Shown: positions 1 to 7,845 of the stretch, piece by piece
How the letters are laid out: every line of letters starts with the position of its first letter
Position numbering within the stretch: the stretch's first letter is position 1
NCBI GenBank assembly: GCA_023415495.1
Contig: JAEZKK010000013.1
Span: forward strand, 1 to 38,893
Length of the DNA stretch: 38,893 nt
From: Bacteroidota bacterium
GTDB taxonomy: Bacteria > Bacteroidota > Bacteroidia > Bacteroidales > P3
Direction of reading: 5' to 3'
Position numbers and translations under genes: made by a program
Notes under the pieces: generated by a model
Databases searched by the model: none
What the model was told of the DNA's origin: nothing
The model's input: only the letters and a program-made list of their open reading frames with translations

Positions 1-130
1 ACCAAGTCTTTTTATTTTTTTCCTTGATAAAAATTTATTTTTCCTTGATATCTTTTCGAAGAAATTCAGTTTATTTTCAAGTAAATAGCTATTTTATCCC
101 AATAGAATTTGATTCTACGAAAATAGAATC
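1..130 (+). repeat. Terminal direct repeat, left copy
   Basis: Bases 1-130 are repeated at 38764-38893 in the same orientation with one visible difference (T at 94, C at 38857). The repeat consists of the start of the 21-bp-periodic array. A mismatch argues against a plain assembly overlap and for two copies of a dispersed repeat, but a circular assembly with one error cannot be excluded from sequence alone. Confidence 0.95.
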
Positions 131-200
131 AAATTCCACTCGCGTAGAATTTGATTCCATAGAACCAAAACAAGGTTTTTTTCGCCTAAGACTTGATTTT
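1..200. repeat. 21-bp-periodic TTTGAT/CTTGA array (left end)
   Basis: Short related motifs recur about every 21 bp. TCCTTGATA starts at 21 and 42. A TAGCTA palindrome is centred at 88.5. GAATTTGATTC lies at 105-115 and 147-157, with its reverse complement GAATCAAATTC at 126-136. Weaker copies are centred near 172 (ACAAGG) and 194 (CTTGAT). Successive centres are 25.5, 46.5, about 67, 88.5, 110, 131, 152, 172.5 and 194.5. The open reading frame of about 70 codons across this stretch is an artefact of the repeats. No gene lies between 1 and 339. Confidence 0.75.
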
Positions 201-339
201 TGTTTCTTAATATTAACAGTTCGTAAAAACACATAAATATTCTATTTGTTAAATATATTATGTCAAAGTCAGGAGAAACCTCAAATTCTGAAATCTAAAA
301 CCTATTTATTTCTAAATCCAAACCTAAGTATAAAAGAAT

Positions 340-768
340 TTATAATGAAAATAATCCTGCTATTGCTAAGTATCTTAGAAATCTACCAATCAACATATTG
401 ACCGAAGAAAGCCATGGGTTTATCTTCATGAAACCTAAGGCTATAGCAATTACATCTCCAATAATAGGAAGCCAAGCAAGTAAACCTGCAAAAGAGCCCC
501 ATTTCTGAATCCTTAACTGAAATTTTTCAACTTTGGCTCTTGGGGTTTTGAAATACTTCTCCAACCATTCCCATTTTCCTAAGTACCCAAGATAATAGGA
601 GGTCATCCCTCCAAGGAAATTACCAATAGTAGCTATTATAACACTTATCCAAGCATCATAGCCAAGTGCTAAAAATGCTATTAGGACTATATCCGAACTC
701 AAAGGTAGTACGGTTGAACCAAGAAACCCTGAGAGAAATAGTCCTAAATAGCCTAAGTCTTGAAACAT
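340..768 (-). CDS. YqaA/DedA-like small membrane protein
   Basis: A 142-residue integral membrane protein of the YqaA branch of the DedA/SNARE-associated superfamily. Hydrophobic stretches lie at about residues 5-36, 40-62, 92-114 and 120-142. The segment GNFLGGMTSYYLGYLGK (about 49-65) and the re-entrant-like GLLAWLPIIGDVIAIALG (about 95-112) resemble family motifs. DedA relatives are linked to undecaprenyl-phosphate or lipid flipping and membrane homeostasis, but the YqaA branch has no firm function. It is the last gene of the RND efflux operon, 15 bp after the PG0541-like gene, so it may be co-expressed with the pump; a shared role is inference. Length is typical of short YqaA proteins. 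Confidence 0.8.
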   Translation of the reverse strand: MFQDLGYLGLFLSGFLGSTVLPLSSDIVLIAFLALGYDAWISVIIATIGNFLGGMTSYYLGYLGKWEWLEKYFKTPRAKVEKFQLRIQKWGSFAGLLAWLPIIGDVIAIALGFMKINPWLSSVNMLIGRFLRYLAIAGLFSL

Positions 769-783
769 AGAATTTTTTATATC

Positions 784-1074
784 CTAAACATCACATGTTT
801 CCCAGAAAAATATCCTAAGACCATGACCAGGTTGTTCATGATCTAAAGATTGGATTCTTTTTTTAAGGATAGGTGCAAGATTATCATCTACAATTGCTAA
901 TGTAGCTATATTCTTAGCTGGCCATGCATGAGAGCCATAGTGGGGCTCTCCATCTACAGAACCCCTACCTTGAACATCTAACCAACGAGTAAATCCTCTA
1001 ATATTTAACTGGTTTAATATCTCTTCCACTGCCTCAATATGAGTTTGATTATATGATATAAACGCTGCTTTCAT
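784..1074 (-). CDS. PG0541-family transporter-associated protein
   Basis: A 96-residue soluble protein with a PII-like/ferredoxin-like look: MKAAFISYNQTHIEAVEEIL forms a beta strand and helix, followed by GFTRWLDVQGRG and a second strand-helix half. Small proteins of this kind sit next to RND pump genes in Bacteroidota and are called PG0541-family transporter-associated proteins; their biochemical role is unknown. Here it lies 25 bp downstream of the RND permease and 15 bp upstream of the YqaA-like gene, which matches that context. The RWLDVQGRG loop, with HYGSHAWPAKN further on, could form a ligand or metal pocket, but this is inference. Confidence 0.8.
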   Translation of the reverse strand: MKAAFISYNQTHIEAVEEILNQLNIRGFTRWLDVQGRGSVDGEPHYGSHAWPAKNIATLAIVDDNLAPILKKRIQSLDHEQPGHGLRIFFWETCDV

Positions 1075-1099
1075 AATTTTACTTTTTTTAATTACTTTA

Positions 1100-4000
1100 T
1101 TATTCTGCTCTCATTATTCTTGCAAACTCTCTATCTTTTCTCTTCTTCTTTTTCTTTTCCTGTCTTGCTGCAATCATCACATAAGTAACTGGAACAATTA
1201 AAAGAGTAATTAGAGTTGAGAATGTAAGACCACCAACAATTGAGATACCCATTGTTTGCCATAGTTCAGCTCCTTCTCCAATTCCTAATGCCATAGGTAT
1301 CATACCAAGAACTGTGGTTGCAGTTGTCATAAGTACTGGTCTTAGACGTGATTTACCACCAGAGATTACAGCCTCTTTAATTCCCATTCCTCTTTCACGA
1401 TTAAGATTAATATAATCCACAAGCACAATACCATTCTTAACCACAATACCCACAAGCATAATTCCTCCAATATAACTCATCATATTCAGTGTCTGACCTG
1501 TGATAAATAATGCAACAAACATACCTGTGAATGCAAATAATATTGATAACATAATAATAAAAGGGTATGAAAGAGATTCAAATTGAGCAGCCATAACTAT
1601 ATATACAAGCATAATGATAAGTAATAATAAAATAGCCATTTCTCCAAAGGATTCCTGTTGTTCAACAATTGTTCCCCCTATTTCCATTCCAATATTTAAA
1701 GGAACATCCATTTTGTCTAATTCTTTTTTTAGATTTGCAGTAGCCTTGTCAAGAGTTTCCCCATAAAGTGATGCAGAGACTTTTACAATACGTTCACGAT
1801 TTTGTCTTTCAATCTGAGGTGGGGCAAAATTTTCTTCTACTCTTGCAACTTCAACTAATTTTACACTCCTCCCCATAGGATTCATTATTTGAATATTCTC
1901 GATATCCTCAATGCTTTGACGAAAAGCCTTTGCATAACGAACTTTGATAAGATATTCCTCTCCATCTTCGCGGAAGAAGGAAGCAGTCATACCATTCATC
2001 CTATTTCTTACATATTGTGAAGCCGTAGCAACATTCAAACCATTTAATGCAAGCTTATCTCTATCAAATACTACTCTAAACTGAGGTTTATAATCTTCTC
2101 TGGAAATCTGAACATCTCTAAATCCTTTTATAGATGCCATTTTTGTTTGAACTTCTTTTGCTATATTTTCAGTAACTAAAAAATCATAACCATAGATTTC
2201 AACATCAACAGTCGAGCCAGAGGTCATCCCTCCATTTCCTCCTGCAACAATATTAAATTTATCAACTTCAGTATAAGTCGATATCTCTTTTCGCATTAAT
2301 TCTGCTAATTCAAATATATCTCTATCTCTTTTTTCAAAATCAATTAACTTAATATTCATCGAGATAATATTAGATGCATTGGTTTGCATTGCTGCCCATG
2401 CATTATCGCTATCATCGCTAAGGGCTCCAATTGTAAACGTTGTACTCTCAATTTCTGGGAAATCCTTCTTTAATTTAGTTTCAAATCTATGATATACTTC
2501 TCTTGCTCTATCTACATTGGCTCCTATTGGCAATTCAATAGTTCCTGATATTTGTCCATTATCCGATGCAGGAAAGAATTCAGAACCTATTTGAGTTGCA
2601 AGTACAATTGAACTAAAGAATACAGCAATTCCAATTAATAATGTCATCCATTTTCTTCGTACAGCAACCTTTAGTGTTCTTTCATAGAATGAATCTAAAC
2701 GATCTAATAGTCTTGCTATTGGTTGATATGCCCTTTCTGATTTAGTTTTATATTTTCTCTTTGGAGTTAACAAAAGAGAACTCATCATTGGAGTTAGGGT
2801 AAGAGCAGCAACAGTGGATACTATCATAATAATACATACCATCCAACCTAATTGCTTAAACATTAAACCAGCCATTCCGGTCATCATAGTGAAAGGGAAG
2901 AATACTGCCAATAAGGTTAGAGTAGTTGCTACTACAGCCACACTCACCTCATTTGTTCCATAGATTGCAGCTTCTCGAGGGCGTGCACCTCTGTCAACTT
3001 GTGTTGTAATATTTTCCAAAACCACAATTGCATCATCCACAACCATACCAATAGCAATTGAAATAGCTGAAAGAGAAACCACATTAATTGAATTTCCTGA
3101 TACAAAAAGATAAATAAATGCTGCTATTAATGAAATTGGGATAGTAATTGCAATAATAATAGTTGCCTTCCATTGTCCCAAAAAGAATAATACAACTAAA
3201 ACTACAAATAATAATGCTAATAATACTGTATCAGTTAATGAAGCAATTGAATTTACAATATTATCTGTTGTATTATTAATCTCGTTTAGAACAACATCCT
3301 TAGGTAGATTCTTTTGTAATTCTGGTAATTTTGCTCTAATTTGATTTACTATTTCCACACTGTTTGCTCCAGATTGTTTCTGAATTACAATTGTGGCTCC
3401 TCTATTTCCATTTACATAGGTTTCCTGTGCTTTCTCCTCAACCGTATCACTAACATGGGCTATATCCTTTAAATATACAACATTGCCTCCATAATTGGAA
3501 ACGATTATATCTTTTAATTTATCACTTTCCTTAAGCTCTCCTTCAATTCTTAATGCATAAGTCTCTGACCCTACATCAATACTTCCTCCAGGAGTATTAA
3601 GGTTTTCTAATCCAATCTTCTGACCAATTTGCTCAATTGTTAGATTATATGCCTCAAGCTTTTTTGGGTCAACATTTACACTAATCTCTCTCTTTGGTGC
3701 TCCAGCAATAGAAACAGTTCCAACGCCATTTATACGATTAAGTGGGTTTGCAACCCCATCCTCAAGTATTTTATATAAGCCGTTTGTACTCTCTTCTGAG
3801 GTTGCAGAGATAAACATTACCGGAATCATATCTGTGGAGAATTTCAATATCATAGGATTTGAACTTCCATCAGGCAATGCTTGTTTAACAAACTCTATCT
3901 TATCTCTAATATCATTACTCTTTTCATCAAGGTCAACACCCCAATTAAATTCAATATTAATTATAGAAATATTATCCTTACTTGTAGAACGTATCTTTTT

Positions 4001-4231
4001 AAGTTCTGATACTGTACTTAATACATTCTCTAAGGGTTTAGTTATATTATTTTCAACATCCTCAGCACTTGCACCGGGATAGTTAACCATTACAATTGCT
4101 TGGTTCATCTCTATCTCAGGTAGCATGTCTATGCTTAATTTAGAGAACGAGAAGAGACCTAAAACAACTACTGCGACAAAAATTAATGCAGTTGTAATTG
4201 GTTTCTTAACTGATGATTCGTAAATTTTCAT
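1100..4231 (-). CDS. RND efflux transporter permease (AcrB/HAE1 type)
   Basis: A 1043-residue inner-membrane proton-driven drug or solute exporter, full length for the family. TM1 is near residues 12-32. The first large periplasmic loop is followed by a membrane block from about 330. The acidic TM4 motif GMVVDDAIVVLENI, near residue 400, carries the paired aspartates of proton relay. The second half repeats the plan and contains GIVVKNGIVLVDYIN with the conserved lysine. The C-terminus is a basic tail after the last helix. It is followed 11 bp upstream in the genome by the fusion protein gene, then TolC and TetR, so it should form a tripartite pump. Substrate cannot be read from the sequence. 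Residue pattern fits the HAE1 (hydrophobic/amphiphilic) rather than the metal (CzcA) group. Confidence 0.95.
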   Translation of the reverse strand: MKIYESSVKKPITTALIFVAVVVLGLFSFSKLSIDMLPEIEMNQAIVMVNYPGASAEDVENNITKPLENVLSTVSELKKIRSTSKDNISIINIEFNWGVDLDEKSNDIRDKIEFVKQALPDGSSNPMILKFSTDMIPVMFISATSEESTNGLYKILEDGVANPLNRINGVGTVSIAGAPKREISVNVDPKKLEAYNLTIEQIGQKIGLENLNTPGGSIDVGSETYALRIEGELKESDKLKDIIVSNYGGNVVYLKDIAHVSDTVEEKAQETYVNGNRGATIVIQKQSGANSVEIVNQIRAKLPELQKNLPKDVVLNEINNTTDNIVNSIASLTDTVLLALLFVVLVVLFFLGQWKATIIIAITIPISLIAAFIYLFVSGNSINVVSLSAISIAIGMVVDDAIVVLENITTQVDRGARPREAAIYGTNEVSVAVVATTLTLLAVFFPFTMMTGMAGLMFKQLGWMVCIIMIVSTVAALTLTPMMSSLLLTPKRKYKTKSERAYQPIARLLDRLDSFYERTLKVAVRRKWMTLLIGIAVFFSSIVLATQIGSEFFPASDNGQISGTIELPIGANVDRAREVYHRFETKLKKDFPEIESTTFTIGALSDDSDNAWAAMQTNASNIISMNIKLIDFEKRDRDIFELAELMRKEISTYTEVDKFNIVAGGNGGMTSGSTVDVEIYGYDFLVTENIAKEVQTKMASIKGFRDVQISREDYKPQFRVVFDRDKLALNGLNVATASQYVRNRMNGMTASFFREDGEEYLIKVRYAKAFRQSIEDIENIQIMNPMGRSVKLVEVARVEENFAPPQIERQNRERIVKVSASLYGETLDKATANLKKELDKMDVPLNIGMEIGGTIVEQQESFGEMAILLLLIIMLVYIVMAAQFESLSYPFIIMLSILFAFTGMFVALFITGQTLNMMSYIGGIMLVGIVVKNGIVLVDYINLNRERGMGIKEAVISGGKSRLRPVLMTTATTVLGMIPMALGIGEGAELWQTMGISIVGGLTFSTLITLLIVPVTYVMIAARQEKKKKKRKDREFARIMRAE

Positions 4232-4242
4232 ATTCTAATTTC

Positions 4243-5253
4243 CTATTTAACTTTTACCTTAGATCCGCTTACTAATTTAGTATAACCCTCTATTACTATA
4301 TTCTCTCCTTCTTCTATACCAGAAATAATTTCATAAGTATCTCCAAGTCTTCTTCCTAATTCTATTTTTCTATAATCAACAACACCATCCTTTTCGATAA
4401 AAACATATTTATCATTTGTTCCATTTTGTTTAATAACAGCTCTATCTGGAATAACAACACTCATATTTTTCCCAAGATTTATCTCAACTCTTGCAAACAT
4501 ACCTGGTCGAAGTTTTTGGTTTGAATTTGTAAAAGATGCTTCCAAACCAAAACTTCTTGTATTTGGGTCTATAATTGGAGCAATAAGATTTACCCTACCA
4601 TCAAATCTGTCATCACCAAAAATATCAACCTTTGCACTTACCTTCATCCCTATCTTAACTCTATTATAAAACTTTTCATTCATACTGAATTTCAGCTTAA
4701 CTGGAGTAATTTGCATAACCTGCAAGATAGGTTGAGTAGCAGAAACATCCCCGTTATCAAAATTCCTCATAGTAACAATTCCACTTATTGGAGATACTAA
4801 ATGAATATTTGATTCAAGATTATCAATATTTCTTTTTGCTACATCGTATTGTGTTTTGATTTGATCTAATTGTTGCTTAGATATACCTCCACTAAGATAT
4901 AATGCTTCCATTCTATCTACATCGTTCTTAGAATTCATAAGTTGAACCTTTGCTGTAGCAAGATTAGTATTTTCCATTGTTACAAGCTTTTGACCCTTTG
5001 TAACCCTGTCTCCTACTTCAACATGGATTTTCTCAATTCTCGTACCTCCTGCTGAGCTAATATAGTTTTTAACAGCAGCATCTACTGTTGAAGAAAATTC
5101 ATAAATCTGTTCAACTTCCTGGATACTTGCTTTCTCAACCTTAACAGCTATAGTTTCTGTATCTTCGGGTTTTATAGCTTTATCTTCTTGTTTTTTAGAG
5201 CAGGAAGCCATAATCAATCCTGCGATTATCACTAAGTAAAATGACTTTTTCAT
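4243..5253 (-). CDS. RND periplasmic adaptor (membrane fusion lipoprotein)
   Basis: A 336-residue membrane fusion protein that links the RND permease to TolC across the periplasm. The N-terminus is a lipoprotein signal with lipobox LIMASC, giving Cys18 as the lipidated residue. A biotinyl-lipoyl-like half motif follows at about 70-100 (VEVGDRVTKGQKLVTMEN), then a short alpha hairpin around 105-150, the second lipoyl half (SPISGIVTMRNFDNGD), and beta-barrel and membrane-proximal domains to the end. The short hairpin and length are those of HlyD/AcrA-type adaptors in Bacteroidota. It lies between tolC and the permease gene in one operon. Confidence 0.94.
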   Translation of the reverse strand: MKKSFYLVIIAGLIMASCSKKQEDKAIKPEDTETIAVKVEKASIQEVEQIYEFSSTVDAAVKNYISSAGGTRIEKIHVEVGDRVTKGQKLVTMENTNLATAKVQLMNSKNDVDRMEALYLSGGISKQQLDQIKTQYDVAKRNIDNLESNIHLVSPISGIVTMRNFDNGDVSATQPILQVMQITPVKLKFSMNEKFYNRVKIGMKVSAKVDIFGDDRFDGRVNLIAPIIDPNTRSFGLEASFTNSNQKLRPGMFARVEINLGKNMSVVIPDRAVIKQNGTNDKYVFIEKDGVVDYRKIELGRRLGDTYEIISGIEEGENIVIEGYTKLVSGSKVKVK

Positions 5254-5310
5254 TTAATCTATTTTTTATTTATTTAATTCACTATTCTTTTTTAACTACT
5301 ATCTATTTAA

Positions 5311-6651
5311 CTATTCAATAACACCCATAACCTTCTCCAAGTTTGCTTGAGCAGAAAGATAATTATATAGGGATTGTTGGTAATTCAAATTTGATTGAGT
5401 CATGCTTAATTCACTATCGTTCAACTCTAATAATGTACCTGTGCCTACCTCATATCTTACTTTTGCGATTTCATACCCTCTTTGAGCTTGTTTTATTGCA
5501 TCTTTATTAGCTATTAATTGTTCTTTAGCTGCATTCATCGAATTGACTGCTGCTTGAACACTTAGACTCATTCCTTCTTTAAGATAATCCTTTTGCAGCT
5601 CTAATGCATTAATAGATATTTTCACTTGTTTTGCTTGGTTTATCTTTGTCATTCCTGCAAATAAAGGAATATTCAAATTTAATCCAATAGAGGCAGAGCT
5701 CACCCAATGATAGTCTTTAAATTTGAAATCCTCGCTTTGTGTTTGATAAATATAATTCCCTGTTGCTGTTAAGCTTGGTAAATGTTGAGTATTTATTAAT
5801 TTCAATTGATTTCTTAATGAAATAATATTCAAATCCATTTGCTTTAACTCAGTGTTTTCAACTAAAGCATTATTAATATCTAATGTATTTACAGAATGTA
5901 TCTTATTAGAGTAAGTGTCTAATTCTTCATTTACTATTATATTTATATTGCTTGGAAGAGATAATATCATCTTTAACTGCATCTTTGCAAGATCAAGAGA
6001 ATTTCTTGCATTAATTAGTGTTGGGTTTAAATTATTCACACTAACTTGAGCACGAATGTAATCATATTCAGAAACTACTCCTTGTTTATAAGAGTTCTCA
6101 ATATTTTTAAGAGTTTCTAATGCATTAGTATAGCTTTTTTCCAAAACATTTAATGAGCTTTTAGTAAGCAATAGTGCAAAATATGCATCTTTAACTTGCT
6201 TTCTCATTTCAATTTTTGATGCCCTTGTTTTTTCGATTATCAAATCAATTTCTGTTTGTTTGTTTTTAAGATTTTGCCAAATTGTAAAGTTTACAAGTGG
6301 TAATTGTGCTGAAATAGCTCCTGTATAAGAATTCTTATACCCCATTTCCATAAATCTCTGCCCTCCCATTAGAGCTGCAAAACTCTCAGGCATAAACATT
6401 ACCTGTTTCATAACATTATCGGTATAACTCCCTTGAGCATTTACACTTGGCAATAAAGCTCCAATAGCCTCCTTTCTTGAATAATCAACTCTTTGAATTT
6501 CTAATTCAGCAATCTTAATATTTGGATTATTATCCATTGCTATTTTTAAAGATGTGTTTAAATCTAATTCTAAATCTATATTATTTTGAGCAAAAAGATT
6601 AACTGCTGCAAAACTTAGTAGAATTAATAGTCCTATTTTTTTTGTATTCAT
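5311..6651 (-). CDS. TolC-family outer-membrane efflux protein
   Basis: A 446-residue outer-membrane channel. A Sec signal peptide ends at LFAQ (about residue 22). The mature protein shows the internal duplication of TolC proteins: long alpha-helical segments with Asn/Gln-rich heptads (about 130-250 and 340-446) separated by barrel strands. LTKSSLNVLEKSYTNA marks the first repeat and YEIAKVRYEVGTGTLLELND the second, typical of the family. It lies 18 bp after the TetR gene and before the adaptor, so it is the exit duct of this pump. Confidence 0.94.
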   Translation of the reverse strand: MNTKKIGLLILLSFAAVNLFAQNNIDLELDLNTSLKIAMDNNPNIKIAELEIQRVDYSRKEAIGALLPSVNAQGSYTDNVMKQVMFMPESFAALMGGQRFMEMGYKNSYTGAISAQLPLVNFTIWQNLKNKQTEIDLIIEKTRASKIEMRKQVKDAYFALLLTKSSLNVLEKSYTNALETLKNIENSYKQGVVSEYDYIRAQVSVNNLNPTLINARNSLDLAKMQLKMILSLPSNINIIVNEELDTYSNKIHSVNTLDINNALVENTELKQMDLNIISLRNQLKLINTQHLPSLTATGNYIYQTQSEDFKFKDYHWVSSASIGLNLNIPLFAGMTKINQAKQVKISINALELQKDYLKEGMSLSVQAAVNSMNAAKEQLIANKDAIKQAQRGYEIAKVRYEVGTGTLLELNDSELSMTQSNLNYQQSLYNYLSAQANLEKVMGVIE

Positions 6652-6669
6652 TGTATTTTAAATGGTTTA

Positions 6670-7284
6670 TTATATTAAAAACATATTATCGTATTTATCT
6701 AATATTTCAATTCCCTTTTGGGTAGAAATACCTCTTAGAATTATAAAAAGATGAGCATTTGCAACTAATGAGGCGTTATATACCTTTATTCGGTCTAAAT
6801 ATTCAGTTTGTGTTGCATAGACCATATTTAGTTCTATCATCTTAACTATAAAATCAACATTTGTACCCTCTTTTACTAATCCTTGTTCAATTGCTTTATT
6901 TATAAATTTTGCAGTTAATAGTCTATTTTCATCCATATCCTTGTGAATAGTATCTTTAAATACATCTGGATAAAATTTTCTTATATCAATAATCAAGTCA
7001 TATCCAATTTGTTTAACAACTTCATTAGAATATAACATATGCTTTATAAATATCATTATAGCATTTTCTTCTTCCTTGCATATTCTCTCAACATATTCTT
7101 TGTTTGTTTCCTTAAAAGCAAGTAAACATTCCTTAATCAAATTCTTTTTATCAGTAAAATTCTCATATAATGTCCTTTTCGATATGCCTAAATCTTTTGC
7201 AATCTCATCCATAGTAATTGCTCTAATACTCTTTTGAGATAACAGCTTAAATGTTTCTTTTATTATTCTATTTCTTACATCCAT
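6670..7284 (-). CDS. TetR/AcrR-family transcriptional regulator
   Basis: A DNA-binding repressor heading the efflux operon. The helix-turn-helix is at about residues 20-50 (ITMDEIAKDLGISKRTLYEN), followed by an all-helical ligand-binding domain. The frame is open upstream to 7365, but a Bacteroidota -7 box (CAAAATTA on the plus strand, 7308-7315) lies inside that extension. I therefore choose the ATG at 7284 (MDVRNRII, 204 aa); the ATG at 7293 is an alternative. The gene is first in the operon, so autorepression together with the pump is likely. A 14-bp inverted repeat at 7373-7386 is a possible operator. Confidence 0.9.
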   Translation of the reverse strand: MDVRNRIIKETFKLLSQKSIRAITMDEIAKDLGISKRTLYENFTDKKNLIKECLLAFKETNKEYVERICKEEENAIMIFIKHMLYSNEVVKQIGYDLIIDIRKFYPDVFKDTIHKDMDENRLLTAKFINKAIEQGLVKEGTNVDFIVKMIELNMVYATQTEYLDRIKVYNASLVANAHLFIILRGISTQKGIEILDKYDNMFLI

Positions 7285-7307
7285 ATTTATCATTAAAATT
7301 GAGTTTG

Positions 7308-7315
7308 CAAAATTA
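7308..7315 (-). promoter_or_regulatory. -7 box of the efflux operon
   Basis: The minus strand reads TAATTTTG, matching the Bacteroidota consensus TAnnTTTG. A start of transcription about 5 bases on would leave a 10-20 nt leader before the TetR start codons at 7293 or 7284. Confidence 0.6.
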
Positions 7316-7372
7316 CATAAATAAAACTTTAAAAACGAATTTAGTTTTTGCAAGAATTTCATCAAAACACTT

Positions 7373-7386
7373 TATACATCTGTATA
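7373..7386. promoter_or_regulatory. Inverted repeat TATACA-N2-TGTATA, possible TetR operator
   Basis: A perfect 6+2+6 inverted repeat lies about 60-70 bp upstream of the predicted -7 box of the tetR operon. The symmetry and size suit a dimeric repressor. The distance is long for simple repression, so assignment to this TetR is tentative. Confidence 0.3.
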
Positions 7387-7507
7387 CCAATATATATTAC
7401 GGTGATTTAAAAAATATATTTTATATGAATAAGAAATCCTTATGCAAAAAAATAATTTTCCTCTAATTTGGCTAAGCTAATTATAGTTCATATAAAAATT
7501 GAATTTA

Positions 7508-7582
7508 ATCAAGAAAGAATTTATTAGAATCAAATTCCATAGAATTCTTATTTGATTCCAAAGAATTCTTATTTGATTCCAA
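7508..7582. repeat. 21-bp TTTGAT subarray, locus A
   Basis: Motif copies are phased at about 21 bp: ATCAAG centred at 7510.5, GAATCAAATTC (7527-7537) centred at 7531.5, and TTTGATTCC centred at 7553.5 and 7574.5. Bases 7541-7561 and 7562-7582 are an exact tandem copy of a 21-bp unit. The next palindrome block follows in phase at 7596.5. It lies between divergent tetR and the gene at 7846. Confidence 0.85.
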
Positions 7583-7590
7583 TCTCACTA

Positions 7591-7671
7591 TGGTAGCTAC
7601 CACACGAGTATTATGGTACTTACCACACGGGTGTTATGGTAGCTACCACACGGGTGTTATGGTAGCTACCA
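7591..7671. repeat. Four-copy 23-bp palindrome array TGGTAGCTACCA, locus A
   Basis: TGGTAGCTACCA occurs at 7591-7602, 7637-7648 and 7660-7671, with a one-base variant (TGGTACTTACCA) at 7614-7625. The period is exactly 23 bp. The three 11-bp spacers are CACGAGTATTA, CACGGGTGTTA and CACGGGTGTTA. The last unit extends to a perfect 18-bp palindrome, TTATGGTAGCTACCATAA. The spacing is close to two DNA turns, so all sites lie roughly on one face. Confidence 0.92.
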
Positions 7672-7680
7672 TAATGTAGT

Positions 7681-7722
7681 TTATGAAAATTGGGTGATTT
7701 TGCATGAAAACAATGAACTCAT
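7681..7722 (-). other. Possible 13-codon micro-ORF in array flank A
   Basis: On the minus strand, just after the TATCTTTG box and an AAGGAA stretch, ATG opens MSSLFSCKITQFS then stop. The matching position in copy C gives MSSLFPIKITIIS... Codon 3 and 4 differences (TCA/TCG, TTG/TTA) are synonymous. This hints at a translated peptide, but two short copies are weak evidence; the conservation may instead be at DNA or RNA level. Confidence 0.2.
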
Positions 7723-7735
7723 TTCCTTGTATTTG

Positions 7736-7743
7736 CAAAGATA
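7736..7743 (-). promoter_or_regulatory. Promoter-like -7 box reading into array A
   Basis: CAAAGATA on the plus strand is TATCTTTG on the minus strand. A transcript from here would run through the array toward tetR. The same box sits at the same offset (65 bp from the last palindrome) at 31534-31541. No clear -33 TTTG is visible, so activity is uncertain. Confidence 0.4.
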
Positions 7744-7813
7744 AGAAAAATACTTGGATTATGATATAGTTATTTCATTTTAAAATGAATTATTCTCTTA
7801 TTCTGTAATTTAC

Positions 7814-7821
7814 TATCTTTG
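7814..7821 (+). promoter_or_regulatory. -7 box for the coiled-coil/amidohydrolase unit
   Basis: TATCTTTG matches TAnnTTTG, 24 bp before the ATG at 7846. Confidence 0.65.
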
Positions 7822-7845
7822 CAAAACAAATTCGATTAATTATTT

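Larger units (their letters stand above)
7672..7758 (-). repeat. Conserved right flank of array, copy A
   Basis: This 87-bp segment matches 31470-31556 without any insertion or deletion, at roughly 80% identity by eye. The best conserved part is around 7719-7755. It includes CAAAGATA at 7736-7743, which on the minus strand is TATCTTTG, a good -7 box directed into the palindrome array. Each copy starts immediately after the fourth palindrome. Confidence 0.8.

Noticed and set aside
24..236. Open frame of 70 codons at the left end
   Set aside because: It runs through the 21-bp-periodic repeat, the peptide is repetitive (FDSTKIESNSTRVEFDS), and the same DNA recurs at the right end. No promoter box or family likeness.
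340..7284. RND operon as a novel system
   Set aside because: TetR-TolC-adaptor-RND-PG0541 is a known Bacteroidota arrangement; only the YqaA-like gene at the end is less usual.
7251..7466. Open frame on the plus strand opposite tetR
   Set aside because: It is antisense to tetR and its promoter and gives no protein-like composition.
7591..7671. CRISPR array
   Set aside because: Repeats are 12-bp palindromes and spacers only 11 bp, two of them identical. No cas gene is nearby.
7591..7671. Plasmid-type iterons marking a replication origin
   Set aside because: The spacing is similar, but similar arrays with different cores occur at several chromosomal loci and no rep or dnaA gene is near.
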